Source: Streptomyces sp. Je 1-79 (lineage in GTDB: Bacteria > Actinomycetota > Actinomycetes > Streptomycetales > Streptomycetaceae). From it: 64,000 nt of DNA. The stretch lies in contig NZ_JAMGSL010000006.1 in NCBI RefSeq assembly GCF_025195125.1, forward strand, positions 231,815 through 295,814, written 5' to 3'. Both the position numbers and the translations under genes were made by a program. Position 1 is the stretch's first letter, and the number at the start of each line of letters is the position of its first letter. Positions 37,348 to 46,702 of this stretch are shown here, in pieces. Under the pieces are notes generated by a model that did no database searches, was not told the DNA's origin, and saw nothing but the letters and a program-made list of their open reading frames with translations.

Positions 37348-38289
37348 GGCGAGGATCTCGGCCGCTGCCCGGGCCAGCAGGGTGCGGATCTCCGGCGGGG
37401 AGAGGACCTCCACGCTGCCGCCCAGGGCCAGGAGCGGGCGGGCGTCGCCCGCTTCGGGGAAGGCCAGTTCGACCTCCGTCCACTCCCCCTCGGGCTCCGG
37501 CGGCGGTGACGTCAGCCGGTCGCCGTGGAGGCGCAGGAAGCGGTCCAGGCGGTCGCGCCGGATCCTGGCCCGCACCAGGACGCCGGCCGGGCGGGTCTCG
37601 ACGCGGCGGCGCAGCTCCTCCCAGACCTCGGCGAGCTCCACGCCGTCCCGGCGCCGCACGGGGTCGTCGAGCTGTTCGGCCCGGTGCACCCGGTCGGCGC
37701 GGAAGAGCCGCGGCCGCGCGCGATGGTCCGCGACGAGGTACCAGACGCCTGCCTTCACGACGAGGCCGTACGGGTCCACCGTGTACGTCTTCGGGGCCGG
37801 CGCCCCGCTGCCGCGGTACCGCAGCCGTACGCGCCGGTCCACGAGGACCGCCCGGTCGAGGACGTCCAGGTCGACGGCGGGACGGGGCACGCGCATCCAG
37901 CGGTCCGGGTCGACGAGGATCCGGCGGCTCGTCAGTTCGGCGGCGGGCCGGTGGGGTTCGGGGAGGGCGGCCATGACCTTGCGGAGGGCGGAGCCGAGGG
38001 CCCGGTCGAGGCCCAGGGCGGCGTGGGCGCCCTGGGAGGCGAGGACGAAGAGGGCCCGGGACTCGTCCGCCGTCAGCCCCGTGACGTCCGTACGGAAGCC
38101 GGGCAGCAGCCTGACGCCGCCGTACCGGCCGCGCTCCGCGTAGACCGGCACCCCGGACGCGGAGAGCGCCTCGACGTCCCGGTACACGGTGCGTACGGAG
38201 ACTTCGAGGCGCTCGGCGAGCTCCGAGGCGGGGACCAGGCCCCGCGTCTGGAGGAGCAGGAGGAGGGAGAGGAGCCGGTCGGACTTCAC
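37315..38289 (-). CDS. HTH-WYL transcriptional regulator (YafY type)
   Basis: A 324-aa protein with an N-terminal DeoR-like winged helix (LLLLLQTRGLVPASELAERL and VSVRTVYRDVEAL) and a C-terminal WYL domain: the TYTVDPYGLVVKAGVWYLVA strand with the W-Y-L motif, and RADRVHRAEQLDD. A C-terminal WCX region follows. WYL proteins bind small nucleic-acid or other ligands and regulate stress genes. ATG 38289 is used. No obvious target next to it; the thioesterase gene starts upstream on the same strand with 83 bp between them. Its 3' end lies in a direct repeat. Confidence 0.9.
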   Translation of the reverse strand: MKSDRLLSLLLLLQTRGLVPASELAERLEVSVRTVYRDVEALSASGVPVYAERGRYGGVRLLPGFRTDVTGLTADESRALFVLASQGAHAALGLDRALGSALRKVMAALPEPHRPAAELTSRRILVDPDRWMRVPRPAVDLDVLDRAVLVDRRVRLRYRGSGAPAPKTYTVDPYGLVVKAGVWYLVADHRARPRLFRADRVHRAEQLDDPVRRRDGVELAEVWEELRRRVETRPAGVLVRARIRRDRLDRFLRLHGDRLTSPPPEPEGEWTEVELAFPEAGDARPLLALGGSVEVLSPPEIRTLLARAAAEILARHTDPDAPPA

Positions 38290-38372
38290 CGGCTCACGCT
38301 AACCGCGCATGCGACGGACCCGGCCGCCCGGGGCGCACGTCCTCGTCGCCCTGGTCGTCCCGGTCGTCCTGG

Positions 38373-39221
38373 TCAGTCGCGTGGGGCGCGGGCGAGCTGG
38401 CGGGACTGGGCGACGAGGCGGTCCGCGCTGTCCCAGACCTCGGCGTCCTCCTCCAGGAAGCCGCCGGCGAGGTTCCGGGTGGTGATCGAGACCCGCAGCG
38501 GGCCCGGGGCCGGGCGGCAGCGGATGTGCGTGGTGAGCTCGACCGTCGGCGTCCAGCCCTTCAGGCCCAGCTCGAACGAGGTCGGCGGCAGCGCGTCGAC
38601 GGTGAGGAGCAGGGAGAGCGCGTCAGGCTCGCGGCCGTCGGCGAGGCCGAACCAGCCGCGCATCTCGCCCTTGCCCGAGGGCGCGCCGATCGCCCAGCCG
38701 ACGGTCGACGGGTCGAGCTTGATGGCGAGGCGGTCGGTGATGGCGCTGGAGCCGGGGATCGGAGGCCGCGGGCCGTCGGACGGGCCGAAGCACTGGTCGA
38801 TCGGCGCGATGGCCGGGGGCGTCGCGGAGGTGCGGACGTCGTCGCTGAGCGCGTCCAGGTCGCCGTAGGAGGCGATGACCCGGATGCGCTCGACCTCGGT
38901 GCCGTCCTCGGCGTACTGGAAGAGGGACGCCTGGCCCGTGGAGAGCGTACGGCCGGTGCGGACGGTCTCCGTGCGGATCACCGCGGGGCCGGGAACGGAC
39001 GGCGTGAGGTAGTGCGCCGAGATCGTGAACGGGTCCGGATGCGGAAGGTGGTCGCCGAGAGCGCGGCCGAGCAGGGCGAGGAGGTAGCCGCCGTTGACGG
39101 CGTGGATGATCGTCCAGCCTGCGGAGAGGTCGGCGTCGTAGACGCCGGGGACGCGGAGGGTGACGGCGGTGTCGCGGTCGAACTCGCTCGTCCCCGCGAT
39201 CGTCTCGATGCTCGTGCTCAT
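38373..39221 (-). CDS. Acyl-CoA thioesterase-like double hot-dog protein
   Basis: A 282-aa protein with two hot-dog halves of the TesB-like/PaaI-like acyl-CoA thioesterase superfamily. The first half includes VNGGYLLALLGRALGDHL and FTISAHYLTPSVPGPA; the second includes PTVELTTHIRCRPAPGPL and ERDAEVWDS-type ending read here as LEEDAEVWDSADRLV. It probably hydrolyses acyl-CoA esters in the cytosol, but the catalytic Asp/Gln/Thr set cannot be placed with confidence. ATG 39221 (MSTSIETIAG). Adjacent on the same strand to the TRIC-type gene (23-bp gap), so possibly cotranscribed. Confidence 0.8.
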   Translation of the reverse strand: MSTSIETIAGTSEFDRDTAVTLRVPGVYDADLSAGWTIIHAVNGGYLLALLGRALGDHLPHPDPFTISAHYLTPSVPGPAVIRTETVRTGRTLSTGQASLFQYAEDGTEVERIRVIASYGDLDALSDDVRTSATPPAIAPIDQCFGPSDGPRPPIPGSSAITDRLAIKLDPSTVGWAIGAPSGKGEMRGWFGLADGREPDALSLLLTVDALPPTSFELGLKGWTPTVELTTHIRCRPAPGPLRVSITTRNLAGGFLEEDAEVWDSADRLVAQSRQLARAPRD

Positions 39222-39244
39222 ATCTCCGACGGTACAACAGGATG

Positions 39245-39931
39245 CTACTGAGCGGTAGCTTTTTCCGGCTCCTCGCGCGCGGAGGACCGGCGGTTCCAGG
39301 CGCGGGGCGCGCGCCAGTGGAAGCGCATGGCGAGCAGACGGAGCACGAAGGCCAGCAGCACGGCGACGCCGCTGGTGAACGCGTTGAGGGCGTCGAAGCG
39401 GATGCAGAGGACGACCATCGTGGCGCCGACGATCGCGGGCACGGCGTAGAGGTCGCGGTCCCAGCGGAGGAGGGAGGGGATCTCGTTGGCGAGCACGTCA
39501 CGCAGGACGCCGCCGCCGACGGCGGTCGCGAGACCGAGCGCGGCGGAGGAGGTGAGGCCGAGCCCGTACTCGTACGCCTTGATGGTGCCGGTGACGGCGA
39601 AGAGGCCGAGGCCCGCGGCGTCGAAGACGTTGACGGCGGTCTGGGTGCGCTCGACCTCGGGGTGGAGGAAGAAGACGAGGGCCGTGGCGACGAGCGGCGT
39701 GAGGAAGTAGCCGAGATCGGTGAAGGCGGCGGGGGGTACGGCGCCGATGATGATGTCGCGCAGGAGCCCGCCGCCGAGCGCGGTGACCTCGGCCAGGACC
39801 GCGATGCCGAAGACGTCGAAGTTCTTGCGGACGGCGAGGAGGGCGCCCGAGATGGCGAAGACGAAGATGCCCACGAGGTCGAGGGCGTGTTGAACGGAGG
39901 GACTGAACAGATCGTGGAACACGGCGACCAT
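39245..39931 (-). CDS. TRIC-type trimeric cation channel family protein (UPF0126/YadS-like)
   Basis: A 228-aa membrane protein with about seven helices and two repeats of the UPF0126 module. Each repeat carries a glycine-rich motif: EVTALGGGLLRDIIIGAVPP and AVGGGVLRDVLANEIPSLL. The family forms trimeric cation channels. The N-terminus (MVAVFHDLFSPSVQ) follows ATG 39931. 11-bp repeats lie 50-100 bp upstream. The gene ends 23 bp before the thioesterase start. The conducted ion is not known. Confidence 0.88.
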   Translation of the reverse strand: MVAVFHDLFSPSVQHALDLVGIFVFAISGALLAVRKNFDVFGIAVLAEVTALGGGLLRDIIIGAVPPAAFTDLGYFLTPLVATALVFFLHPEVERTQTAVNVFDAAGLGLFAVTGTIKAYEYGLGLTSSAALGLATAVGGGVLRDVLANEIPSLLRWDRDLYAVPAIVGATMVVLCIRFDALNAFTSGVAVLLAFVLRLLAMRFHWRAPRAWNRRSSAREEPEKATAQ

Positions 39932-39980
39932 TGTGACGGGTCCCCGCGGGGGCGACGGCAACGGACGGCGCTCTCCGCCG

Positions 39981-40031
39981 GTCCCGGCCCCGTCCCGGCC
40001 CCGTCCCGGCCCCGTCCCGGCCCCGTCCCGG
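39981..40031. repeat. 11-bp tandem repeat upstream of the TRIC-type gene
   Basis: Four full copies of GTCCCGGCCCC (39981-40024) and a partial fifth (40025-40031), perfectly regular. The 11-bp period is close to one helical turn. It lies 50-100 bp upstream of the channel start and downstream of the opp terminator. Confidence 0.9.
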
Positions 40032-40070
40032 GCCCTCCGCGACGGCGGCCCGGGCGCGCATCGCGCACGG

Positions 40071-40106
40071 CAAGGCCCCCGCTGCCGTGGGGCGGCGGGG
40101 GCCTTG
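40071..40106. terminator. Terminator of the opp operon
   Basis: CAAGGCCCCCGC (40071-40082) and GCGGGGGCCTTG (40095-40106) form a perfect 12-bp stem with a 12-base loop, 9 bases beyond the oppF stop. No long T-run. It separates the opp operon from the TRIC-type gene. Confidence 0.8.
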
Positions 40107-40114
40107 TCATGGGG

Positions 40115-41263
40115 TCACGCCTTCGGAGCGTCGCCCTCGGTGTTCCCGGCGCTCTCAGCGTCCTCGGCGTCCTTGGCCGACGCCTCCGGAGCCTCCGGAG
40201 CCTGCGCCTGCGGCTTCGCGACCGACACCTCCACCGACTCCCGCGCCGCCGGCACCGTCAGGCCGTCCGCGTTCTCCGGGTGGTGGCAGGCCACGCGCTG
40301 GCCCGGGCGGAGCTCGATCAGCGGGGGCTCCACCGTCTTGCAGACCTCCGTCGCCTTCCAGCAGCGCGTGTGGAAGCGGCAGCCCGGCGGCGGCGCGATC
40401 GGCGAGGGGACGTCGCCCTTCAGCAGGATGCGCTCGCTCTTCGCGCCCTTGCGGCGGGGGTCCGGGATCGGGACCGCCGACATCAGCGCGCGGGTGTACG
40501 GGTGCATCGGCGACTCGTACAGGGACTTGCGGTCCGCGAGCTCCACGATCTTGCCGAGGTACATCACCGCGATCCGGTCCGAGACGTGCCGGATCACCGA
40601 CAGGTCGTGGGCGATGATCACGTAGGTCAGACCCAGCTCCTCCTGGAGGTCGTCCAGGAGGTTCACCACCTGCGCCTGGATCGAGACGTCCAGGGCCGAG
40701 ACCGGCTCGTCGGCGACGACCAGCTTCGGCTTCAGGGCGAGCGCCCGCGCGATGCCGATGCGCTGGCGCTGACCGCCCGAGAACTCGTGCGGGTAGCGGT
40801 TGTAGTGCTCCGGGTTCAGGCCGACCAGGCCCAGCAGCCGCTGGACCTCCTTCCTGACCCCGCCCTCGGGCTCCACGCCCTGGAGCTTGAACGGCGCCGA
40901 GACGATCGTGCCGACCGTGTGGCGCGGGTTCAGCGAGCCGTACGGGTCCTGGAAGATCATCTGGATGTCGCGGCGCAGCGGACGCATCTTGGCCACACCG
41001 AGGTGCGAGACGTCCACGCCCTCGAACTCGACCGTGCCGCCCGTCGGTTCGAGCAGCCGCGTGATCAGCCGGCCCATCGTCGACTTGCCGCAGCCCGACT
41101 CGCCGACGACGCCGAGGGTCTCCCCGGGGAGTACCTCGAAGTCGATCCCGTCGACCGCCTTGACCGCCCCGACCTGGCGCTGCAGCAGCCCCTTCTTGAT
41201 CGGGAAGTGCTTCACCAGGCCGTTGACCTTGAGCAGGGGCTCAGTGCTCTTGTTGTCGCTCAC
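40115..41263 (-). CDS. oppF: Oligopeptide ABC transporter ATP-binding protein OppF
   Basis: A 382-aa ATPase subunit. Walker [13 protein letters not shown]-loop [14 protein letters not shown], signature [16 protein letters not shown], Walker [13 protein letters not shown] and switch His HDLSVIRH. The Opp-type C-terminal Cys-rich zinc/Fe-S motif is present ([14 protein letters not shown]). The C-terminal tail (about 45 residues) is Ala/Glu/Pro-rich and unusual in length. GTG 41263 overlaps the oppD stop by 4 bases (GTGA). Pairs with OppD to drive peptide uptake at the inner face of the membrane. Confidence 0.95.
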   Translation of the reverse strand: MSDNKSTEPLLKVNGLVKHFPIKKGLLQRQVGAVKAVDGIDFEVLPGETLGVVGESGCGKSTMGRLITRLLEPTGGTVEFEGVDVSHLGVAKMRPLRRDIQMIFQDPYGSLNPRHTVGTIVSAPFKLQGVEPEGGVRKEVQRLLGLVGLNPEHYNRYPHEFSGGQRQRIGIARALALKPKLVVADEPVSALDVSIQAQVVNLLDDLQEELGLTYVIIAHDLSVIRHVSDRIAVMYLGKIVELADRKSLYESPMHPYTRALMSAVPIPDPRRKGAKSERILLKGDVPSPIAPPPGCRFHTRCWKATEVCKTVEPPLIELRPGQRVACHHPENADGLTVPAARESVEVSVAKPQAQAPEAPEASAKDAEDAESAGNTEGDAPKA

Positions 41264-42381
41264 AGCTTCGGCGCAATCTCTTCGGTCCAGATCCGGGTCC
41301 GCTCCTCCGACGACATGTGGCACGCGGAGTAGTGGCGGTCGGCGCCCTCGCCGCCCGTCGGCGCGAGCCGCAGCTCCGGGCGCTCGGTGCGCGTGATGCC
41401 GTTCTTGGGCACGTCCGCGTACGGGCATCGCGGGTTGAAGGCACAGCCGCTGGGCACGTTGATCAGGCTGGGCGGGTTGCCCTTCACCGGGATGAGCCGG
41501 TCGGTCTGGTCGCGGTCGATCCGCGGCATCGAGCCGAGCAGGCCCCAGGTGTAGGGGTGCTGCGGCTCGTAGAAGACCGCCTCGGCCGGCCCGCGCTCCA
41601 CGCACCGGCCGCCGTACATCACGAGGATGTCGTCGGCGACCTCGGCGACGACGCCGAGGTCGTGCGTGATGATGACGACCGCGGAGCCGAACTCCTTCTG
41701 CAGGTCCCGGATCAGGTCCAGGATCTGCGCCTGTACGGTCACGTCGAGCGCGGTGGTCGGCTCGTCCGCGATGAGCAGCTCGGGGTTGTTGACCAGCGCC
41801 ATCGCGATCATCGCGCGCTGGCGCATGCCGCCGGAGAACTCGTGCGGGTAGTTGGAGAACCGCTTTGCCGGCTCGGGGATGCCGACCCGGTCGAGGAGTT
41901 CGACGGCCCGCTTGCGCGCGGTCTTCTTGTCGACCGGGTGGTGGACCCGGTACGCCTCCACGATCTGCGCGCCGACGGAGTAGTACGGGTGCATCGCGGA
42001 CAGCGGGTCCTGGAAGATCATCGCCATGTCGCGGCCGCGCAGCCTGCGCACCTCTTCGGGGTCGGCCGAGAGCAGCTCACGGCCGTTCAGCCAGATCTCG
42101 CCGGAGATCCGCGCCTTCTGCCGCCCGTACTGCCCGACGGTGTGCAGCCCCATGATGCCGAGCGAGGTCACCGACTTGCCGGAGCCGGACTCGCCCACGA
42201 TGCCGAGGGTCTTGCCCTTCTCCAGCTGGAAGGAGAGCCCGTCGACGGACTTGACCAGGCCGTCGTCGGTCGGGAAGTGGATCTTCAGGTCGCGGACGTC
42301 GAGGAATGCCTCGGACGGGGCGTTCCCGGACGCGACCGGTTCTCCCAGGGCCGCGCCGGTCTTGGTCAGCTTGTCCGTCAT
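41260..42381 (-). CDS. oppD: Oligopeptide ABC transporter ATP-binding protein OppD
   Basis: A 373-aa ATPase. Walker [15 protein letters not shown]-loop [13 protein letters not shown], signature [18 protein letters not shown], Walker [13 protein letters not shown] and switch His [10 protein letters not shown]. The oligopeptide-type C-terminal motif is [19 protein letters not shown] 42381 overlaps oppB stop by ATGA; its stop overlaps oppF. The tight overlaps indicate coupled translation of B, D and F. Confidence 0.95.
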   Translation of the reverse strand: MTDKLTKTGAALGEPVASGNAPSEAFLDVRDLKIHFPTDDGLVKSVDGLSFQLEKGKTLGIVGESGSGKSVTSLGIMGLHTVGQYGRQKARISGEIWLNGRELLSADPEEVRRLRGRDMAMIFQDPLSAMHPYYSVGAQIVEAYRVHHPVDKKTARKRAVELLDRVGIPEPAKRFSNYPHEFSGGMRQRAMIAMALVNNPELLIADEPTTALDVTVQAQILDLIRDLQKEFGSAVVIITHDLGVVAEVADDILVMYGGRCVERGPAEAVFYEPQHPYTWGLLGSMPRIDRDQTDRLIPVKGNPPSLINVPSGCAFNPRCPYADVPKNGITRTERPELRLAPTGGEGADRHYSACHMSSEERTRIWTEEIAPKL

Positions 42382-43376
42382 GCGAGCCTCACTCGGGGGT
42401 CGATCACCGCGTACAGAAGGTCCACCACGAGGTTGGCGATGACGACACAGGTCGCTGTGATGAGCGTGACCGCCAGGATCAGCGGCAGGTCGCGCTCGGT
42501 CACTCCCTTGATGGCCATCCAGCCGAGGCCCTGAAGGTTGAACGTGCTCTCGGTCAGGATCGCGCCGCCGACGAGGGCGCCGATGTCCATGCCGAAGATG
42601 GTCAGGATGGGGGTCATCGTGGAGCGCATGGCGTGCTTGCCGAGCACGACCCGCTCCGGCAGACCCTTGGCCCGTGCCGTACGGATGTAGTCCTCGCCGA
42701 GGACCTCCAGCATCGTGGCGCGGGTGAGTCGCGCGTACATCGCCGCGTACAGGAACGCGAGGGTCACCCAGGGCAGCAGCAGTCCGCCGAACCAGCTGCC
42801 GAAGGACTCGCTGATCGGCACGTACGAGGCGTTGAGCCAGCCCAGTTGGGTGCGGAAGACGAACATCGACAGCATGCCGGTGAAGAAGATGGGGAGCGAG
42901 ACACCGGCGAGCGCGGTGAACATCGCGGCCCGGTCCACTGCCGTGCCCCGCTTGAGCGCGGAGACCACACCGGTGGAGACGCCCATGAGCAGCCACAGCA
43001 CGGCGGCGCCGACGACCATGGAGAGGGTGATGGGGAAGGCGTCGACCAGCATCGTGGAGACGTCCTGCTCGGTACGGAACGAGTAGCCGAAGCAGGGTGC
43101 CGCGCAGTGGATGGTGCTGCCCCCGCCGGTGTAGTCGCGGCCGACGAAGATTCCGGAGACGAAGTGCCAGAACTGCACCAGGATCGGCTCGTCCAGGCCC
43201 AGCTTCTGCCGGATGGCCTCGATGGAAGCCGGATCCGCCTGCTTGCCGACGAACATCGCGGCAGGGTCGCTGCCGGTCATCTTGGGGATGAGGAAGAAGA
43301 TGCTGAGCGTCACCAGGGTGACGACCATCAGCATCACTGCGACGGCGAACAGCCGTCGGACGATATATGCAAGCAT
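42378..43376 (-). CDS. oppB: Oligopeptide ABC transporter permease OppB
   Basis: A 332-aa integral membrane subunit with six predicted helices. N-terminus MLAYIVRRLFAVAVMLMVVT with the OppB amphipathic start, and the cytoplasmic EAA loop DYIRTARAKGLPERVVLGKH, which docks on OppD/OppF. An extended extracytoplasmic loop with two Cys (HCAAPCFGYS) follows helix 1. ATG 43376. A 12-bp hairpin lies between this gene and oppA, so it may be made at a lower level than oppA. Confidence 0.93.
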   Translation of the reverse strand: MLAYIVRRLFAVAVMLMVVTLVTLSIFFLIPKMTGSDPAAMFVGKQADPASIEAIRQKLGLDEPILVQFWHFVSGIFVGRDYTGGGSTIHCAAPCFGYSFRTEQDVSTMLVDAFPITLSMVVGAAVLWLLMGVSTGVVSALKRGTAVDRAAMFTALAGVSLPIFFTGMLSMFVFRTQLGWLNASYVPISESFGSWFGGLLLPWVTLAFLYAAMYARLTRATMLEVLGEDYIRTARAKGLPERVVLGKHAMRSTMTPILTIFGMDIGALVGGAILTESTFNLQGLGWMAIKGVTERDLPLILAVTLITATCVVIANLVVDLLYAVIDPRVRLA

Positions 43377-43389
43377 GCGGTCGGCCGAC

Positions 43390-43427
43390 CGGCGGCCGGG
43401 GAACCCGATCAGGATCCCCGGCCGCCG
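43390..43427. terminator. Hairpin between oppA and oppB
   Basis: CGGCGGCCGGGG (43390-43401) and CCCCGGCCGCCG (43416-43427) form a perfect 12-bp stem with a 14-base loop, inside the operon between oppA and oppB. It has no T-tract. It probably partly terminates or protects the oppA mRNA, giving excess binding protein over transporter. Confidence 0.7.
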
Positions 43428-43501
43428 TGAGCGGCCATCACCTGCCCTTCGGACCTAGCGGCGGGTGGTGCGCCGTTGGAGCGGGTGGATGGAGACTCGA
43501 C

Positions 43502-45271
43502 TTACTTCATGACGCCGAGCGACGCGTAGTCGTAGCGGCCGTTGTAGGCGTCGGCCGTGTAGACGTTGGTCAGTCGCGAGGAGCGCCAGATGATGTTCTT
43601 CTCGTGGGTGAAGGGCAGGTAGACCGCGGCCTCGGAGACCTTGGTGTTGATCTGCTTGTAGAGCTCGCCGGCCTTGACCGGGTCGGTCTCCTTCAACGCC
43701 GAGTCGAACAGGCCGTTGATGGCCGGGTCGTTCAGCTCGGAGAAGTTGTTGTTACCGCTCTGGAGGATGAACCGGCCGTCGACCAGCGGCTGCAGGAAGC
43801 CCTGGCCGGAGGGGAAGTCCGCACCCCAGCCCATGATGATGATGCCGTAGCCCTTGTCCTTGACCACCTTCGGCGAACCGATGATGCCGGAGGTCTGGGC
43901 GCCGTCGAACAGGTCGATCTGGGCGTCGATGCCGACGGCCTTGAGCGACTGCTGGAGGGACTCGGCGGTGGCGATCTCGATCTTCTTGTTGTTGCGGACC
44001 GCGATGGTGGTCTTGAAGCCGTTCGGCTTACCGCACTTCTTCAGCGCCTCCTTCGCCTTGGCGAGGTCCGGCTTGCCCCCCAGCTTGCCGTACGGGTCGG
44101 CCTTCGGGTCGGCACCCTTGATCGCCGGCGGCAGCATGTTGGAGGCGATGTCGCCACCGGCCTGCGGGCCGCCACGGGCGGTCTGGAGGGACTTGGAGTC
44201 GGCCGCGTAGATGATCGCCTTGCGGCACTCGACGTTGTCGATGACCGTCTGCGGGAAGACCGCGTAGCGGATGAAGCCGGTCTGCGGGTTGTCCGCGTTC
44301 CCCTTGTGCTGCTGGAGCACCTTGGCACGGGCCGCCGCGCCGACACCGGTGGCGTTGATGTCGAGGTCGTACTCGCCCTCGACCAGACGGTTGTCCATGT
44401 CGTCGGCGTTGGTGGTGAACTTGACGCTGATCTTGTCCGGCAGCGCCTTGCGAATGGTGTCCGTCTTGGCGTCCCACTTGTCGTTGCGGACGAGCAGCAT
44501 CGACTTGTTGGGCGTGTAGGACTGCCACTTGTACGGGCCGGAGGAGAAGGGCTTCAGGCCGTACTGGGCCTTGGTGTCCTTGTCCTGGCGGACCGGGGAG
44601 GCGGCGGGCATGGCCAGCATCTGCAGGAAGTCACCGTTGGCGACCGGCAGCTTGAAGATGATGGTCTTGTCGTCCGGGGTCTCGATCGCCTTCAGGCCGA
44701 GCTTGTCCGCGGAGGTGTCCTTGTAGGGACCCTTGTACTCGCCCTTGGGGTCGAGGACCTGCTGGAGGTAGATCGGGCCGCCGGAGATGACGTCCTGGGC
44801 CCAGATGCGCTCGATGCCGTACTTGATGTCCTTGGAGGTGATCGGCTTGCCGTCCTCCCAGGTCACCCCGTCCTTCAGCGTGAAGGTGTAGGTGAGACCG
44901 TCGGGCGAGACCTTGCCGGCGTCGGTCGCGAGGTCGGGGACCAGCTCGGTGGAGGCGGCGCCCGGCTCGGCCTTGAAGGTGACCAGCTGACGCGTGTAGT
45001 AGCGGGCGAAGTCCCACACGAAGCCGTAGTAGCCGCGCTGCGGGTCCCACGAGTCGGCCTCCTGCGAGCCGATGAACTTCAGCTCGCCGCCCTTCTTGTC
45101 GGAGGGGTTGGCGACCTTGTTCACGGCGGCGTTGAAGCCGGCCGCGCCGGTCTTGCCCTTGTCGCCACCGTCACCGCTGCCGCCACCACAGGCGGTGGTG
45201 ACGACCATCGTGGCCGCCGCGAGCAGCGCGCCCGCGGCGATTCTGCGCCGCTGAGAGCTGTTCAGAGTCAT
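43502..45271 (-). CDS. oppA: Oligopeptide-binding lipoprotein OppA
   Basis: A 589-aa SBP family 5 extracytoplasmic peptide-binding protein. The lipobox VTTACGG is preceded by the basic start MTLNSSQRRRIAAGALL; the lipid anchor goes to Cys at about residue 28. Domain segments: EADSWDPQRGYYGFVWDFAR, ELVPDLATDAGKVSPDGLTY and YTFTLKDGVTWEDGKPIT, with SGPYKWQSYTPNKSM later. It binds peptides outside the cell and delivers them to OppBC. ATG 45271. Codon use is like its neighbours. It follows oppC with a 116-bp gap. Confidence 0.95.
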   Translation of the reverse strand: MTLNSSQRRRIAAGALLAAATMVVTTACGGGSGDGGDKGKTGAAGFNAAVNKVANPSDKKGGELKFIGSQEADSWDPQRGYYGFVWDFARYYTRQLVTFKAEPGAASTELVPDLATDAGKVSPDGLTYTFTLKDGVTWEDGKPITSKDIKYGIERIWAQDVISGGPIYLQQVLDPKGEYKGPYKDTSADKLGLKAIETPDDKTIIFKLPVANGDFLQMLAMPAASPVRQDKDTKAQYGLKPFSSGPYKWQSYTPNKSMLLVRNDKWDAKTDTIRKALPDKISVKFTTNADDMDNRLVEGEYDLDINATGVGAAARAKVLQQHKGNADNPQTGFIRYAVFPQTVIDNVECRKAIIYAADSKSLQTARGGPQAGGDIASNMLPPAIKGADPKADPYGKLGGKPDLAKAKEALKKCGKPNGFKTTIAVRNNKKIEIATAESLQQSLKAVGIDAQIDLFDGAQTSGIIGSPKVVKDKGYGIIIMGWGADFPSGQGFLQPLVDGRFILQSGNNNFSELNDPAINGLFDSALKETDPVKAGELYKQINTKVSEAAVYLPFTHEKNIIWRSSRLTNVYTADAYNGRYDYASLGVMK

Positions 45272-45387
45272 GGTCTCGCAACCTCCGGTTCAGTGGCGGC
45301 CGTCACGACGGTCCGCCGGTGTTGATTGCCTCCTGTCACCAGCGGCAGGGGCGGGTCTGTACGAGCGTGCGGGCGGTCAGCAGGTGC

Positions 45388-46392
45388 TCAGCGAGCGGCC
45401 TTCGGGTCGAGCGCGTCACGCACGCCGTCGCCGAAGAGGTTGAACGCCAGAACGGTGATGAAGATCGCGAGGCCGGGAATCACCATGAACAGGGGGTCCG
45501 ATTCATAGGTGGATATGGCCGTCGACAACATCTGGCCCCAGGAAGCGGTGGGCGGCTTGACACCCGCGCCGAGGAAGCTGAGGGCCGCTTCGGTGAGGAT
45601 GTTGGTGGGGATCATGAGGGTCGCGTAGACCATGATCGGGGCGATCAGGTTGGGCAGCAGCTCCCGGCGCAGGATGTACAGGCGGCCGGCGCCCAGGCTG
45701 CGGGCGGCGTCCACGTACTCGCGCTCGCGCAGGGACAGGGTCTGGCCGCGCACGATCCGGCCGACGTACGGCCAGCCGAAGAAGCCGATCACGACCACCA
45801 GCGCACCGATGCGGACTCCCGAACCGGAGAAGCCGAGCAGCTCGTTGGGGAGCACGGAGACCAGGGCGATGGTGAAGAGAAGCTGCGGGAACGCGAGCAT
45901 GACGTCCATGACGCGGCTGAGCGCCGCGTCGACCCAGCCGCCGAAGTAGCCGGCGACGACGCCGAGGACCGTGCCGAGCACGACCGCGAACATGGCCGCG
46001 AGGAAGGCGACGAGCAGCGAGATGCGGGCGCCGTAGATGATCCGGCTGAAGACGTCACGGCCGTTCACCGGCTCGACACCGAGGAGGAAGTCGGAGCTGA
46101 TGCCGCCGTACGCGCCGATCGGGGTGCCGAAGAGCGGGTCGATCTGGTCCTCGTGGAACTCGTCCGGCGGGTGGCCGAGCAGACCCACGATGACGGGCGC
46201 GAGGACGGCGACGATGACCAGGAAGACCACGATCGCGCCGCCGGCCAGCGCGAGCTTGTCCCGCTTCAGTCGCATCCAGGCGATCTGCCAGGGGGAACGT
46301 CCCTCGATCGTCTTGCCCGGCGGCGCGTCGGGCACGGCGTCGACGGCGGTGGTCGAATCGACCACGTTCGTCTCGTGCAGTGGTGCCGTCAT
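45388..46392 (-). CDS. oppC: Oligopeptide ABC transporter permease OppC
   Basis: A 334-aa permease with an OppC_N start ([20 protein letters not shown]) and six helices. The cytoplasmic EAA loop is [19 protein letters not shown]. It is the first gene of the operon, so the order is C-A-B-D-F rather than the common A-B-C-D-F. ATG 46392. The 5' tail (about 45 residues with [13 protein letters not shown]) is longer than usual. The promoter should lie in the 310-bp gap upstream. Confidence 0.93.
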   Translation of the reverse strand: MTAPLHETNVVDSTTAVDAVPDAPPGKTIEGRSPWQIAWMRLKRDKLALAGGAIVVFLVIVAVLAPVIVGLLGHPPDEFHEDQIDPLFGTPIGAYGGISSDFLLGVEPVNGRDVFSRIIYGARISLLVAFLAAMFAVVLGTVLGVVAGYFGGWVDAALSRVMDVMLAFPQLLFTIALVSVLPNELLGFSGSGVRIGALVVVIGFFGWPYVGRIVRGQTLSLREREYVDAARSLGAGRLYILRRELLPNLIAPIMVYATLMIPTNILTEAALSFLGAGVKPPTASWGQMLSTAISTYESDPLFMVIPGLAIFITVLAFNLFGDGVRDALDPKAAR

Positions 46393-46541
46393 CGTGGTGA
46401 GGACCCCTCTCGGCCGCCGGTAGCCGGCCCTTGCCCGCCGCGGGTAGCGGCTTGGTGGAACAACTGCGGGGCACCGGCCAGGAGGCCGAACGCCCGGTGT
46501 TCCGGGGAGTCTTCAATGTGTTCGCGATCACCCGCCAGACC

Positions 46542-46568
46542 TCACGGTGAATGTTTGCTCAACCGTGA
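46542..46568. promoter_or_regulatory. Inverted repeat upstream of the opp operon
   Basis: TCACGGT (46542-46548) and ACCGTGA (46562-46568) form a 7-bp inverted repeat with a 13-base spacer, 150-176 bases before the oppC start. It is a candidate regulator site for opp. The rest of the 46393-46702 gap holds no recognised gene. Confidence 0.35.
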
Positions 46569-46653
46569 TGCGGTGCGTTGCCTTCCGTTATCCGGACGCT
46601 GCGATCGCGTCAGCGGACCATCTCACCCGCTATTCGACCAGAACGGACATGTG

Positions 46654-46686
46654 CCCCAACTCCTCTGGTGAGGGAGTGAATTGGGG
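46654..46686. terminator. Possible terminator after the SseB-like gene
   Basis: CCCCAA (46654-46659) pairs with TTGGGG (46681-46686), with CTCC/GGAG pairing inside and a TGAA bulge. It is 17 bases from the stop of the SseB-like gene. Imperfect, so low certainty. Confidence 0.35.
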
Positions 46687-46702
46687 TGACGGAAGGGGCG
46701 TA

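Noticed and set aside
43367..45325. Plus-strand open frame opposite oppA
   Set aside because: Low-complexity antisense product; oppA on the other strand has a lipobox and full SBP domain.
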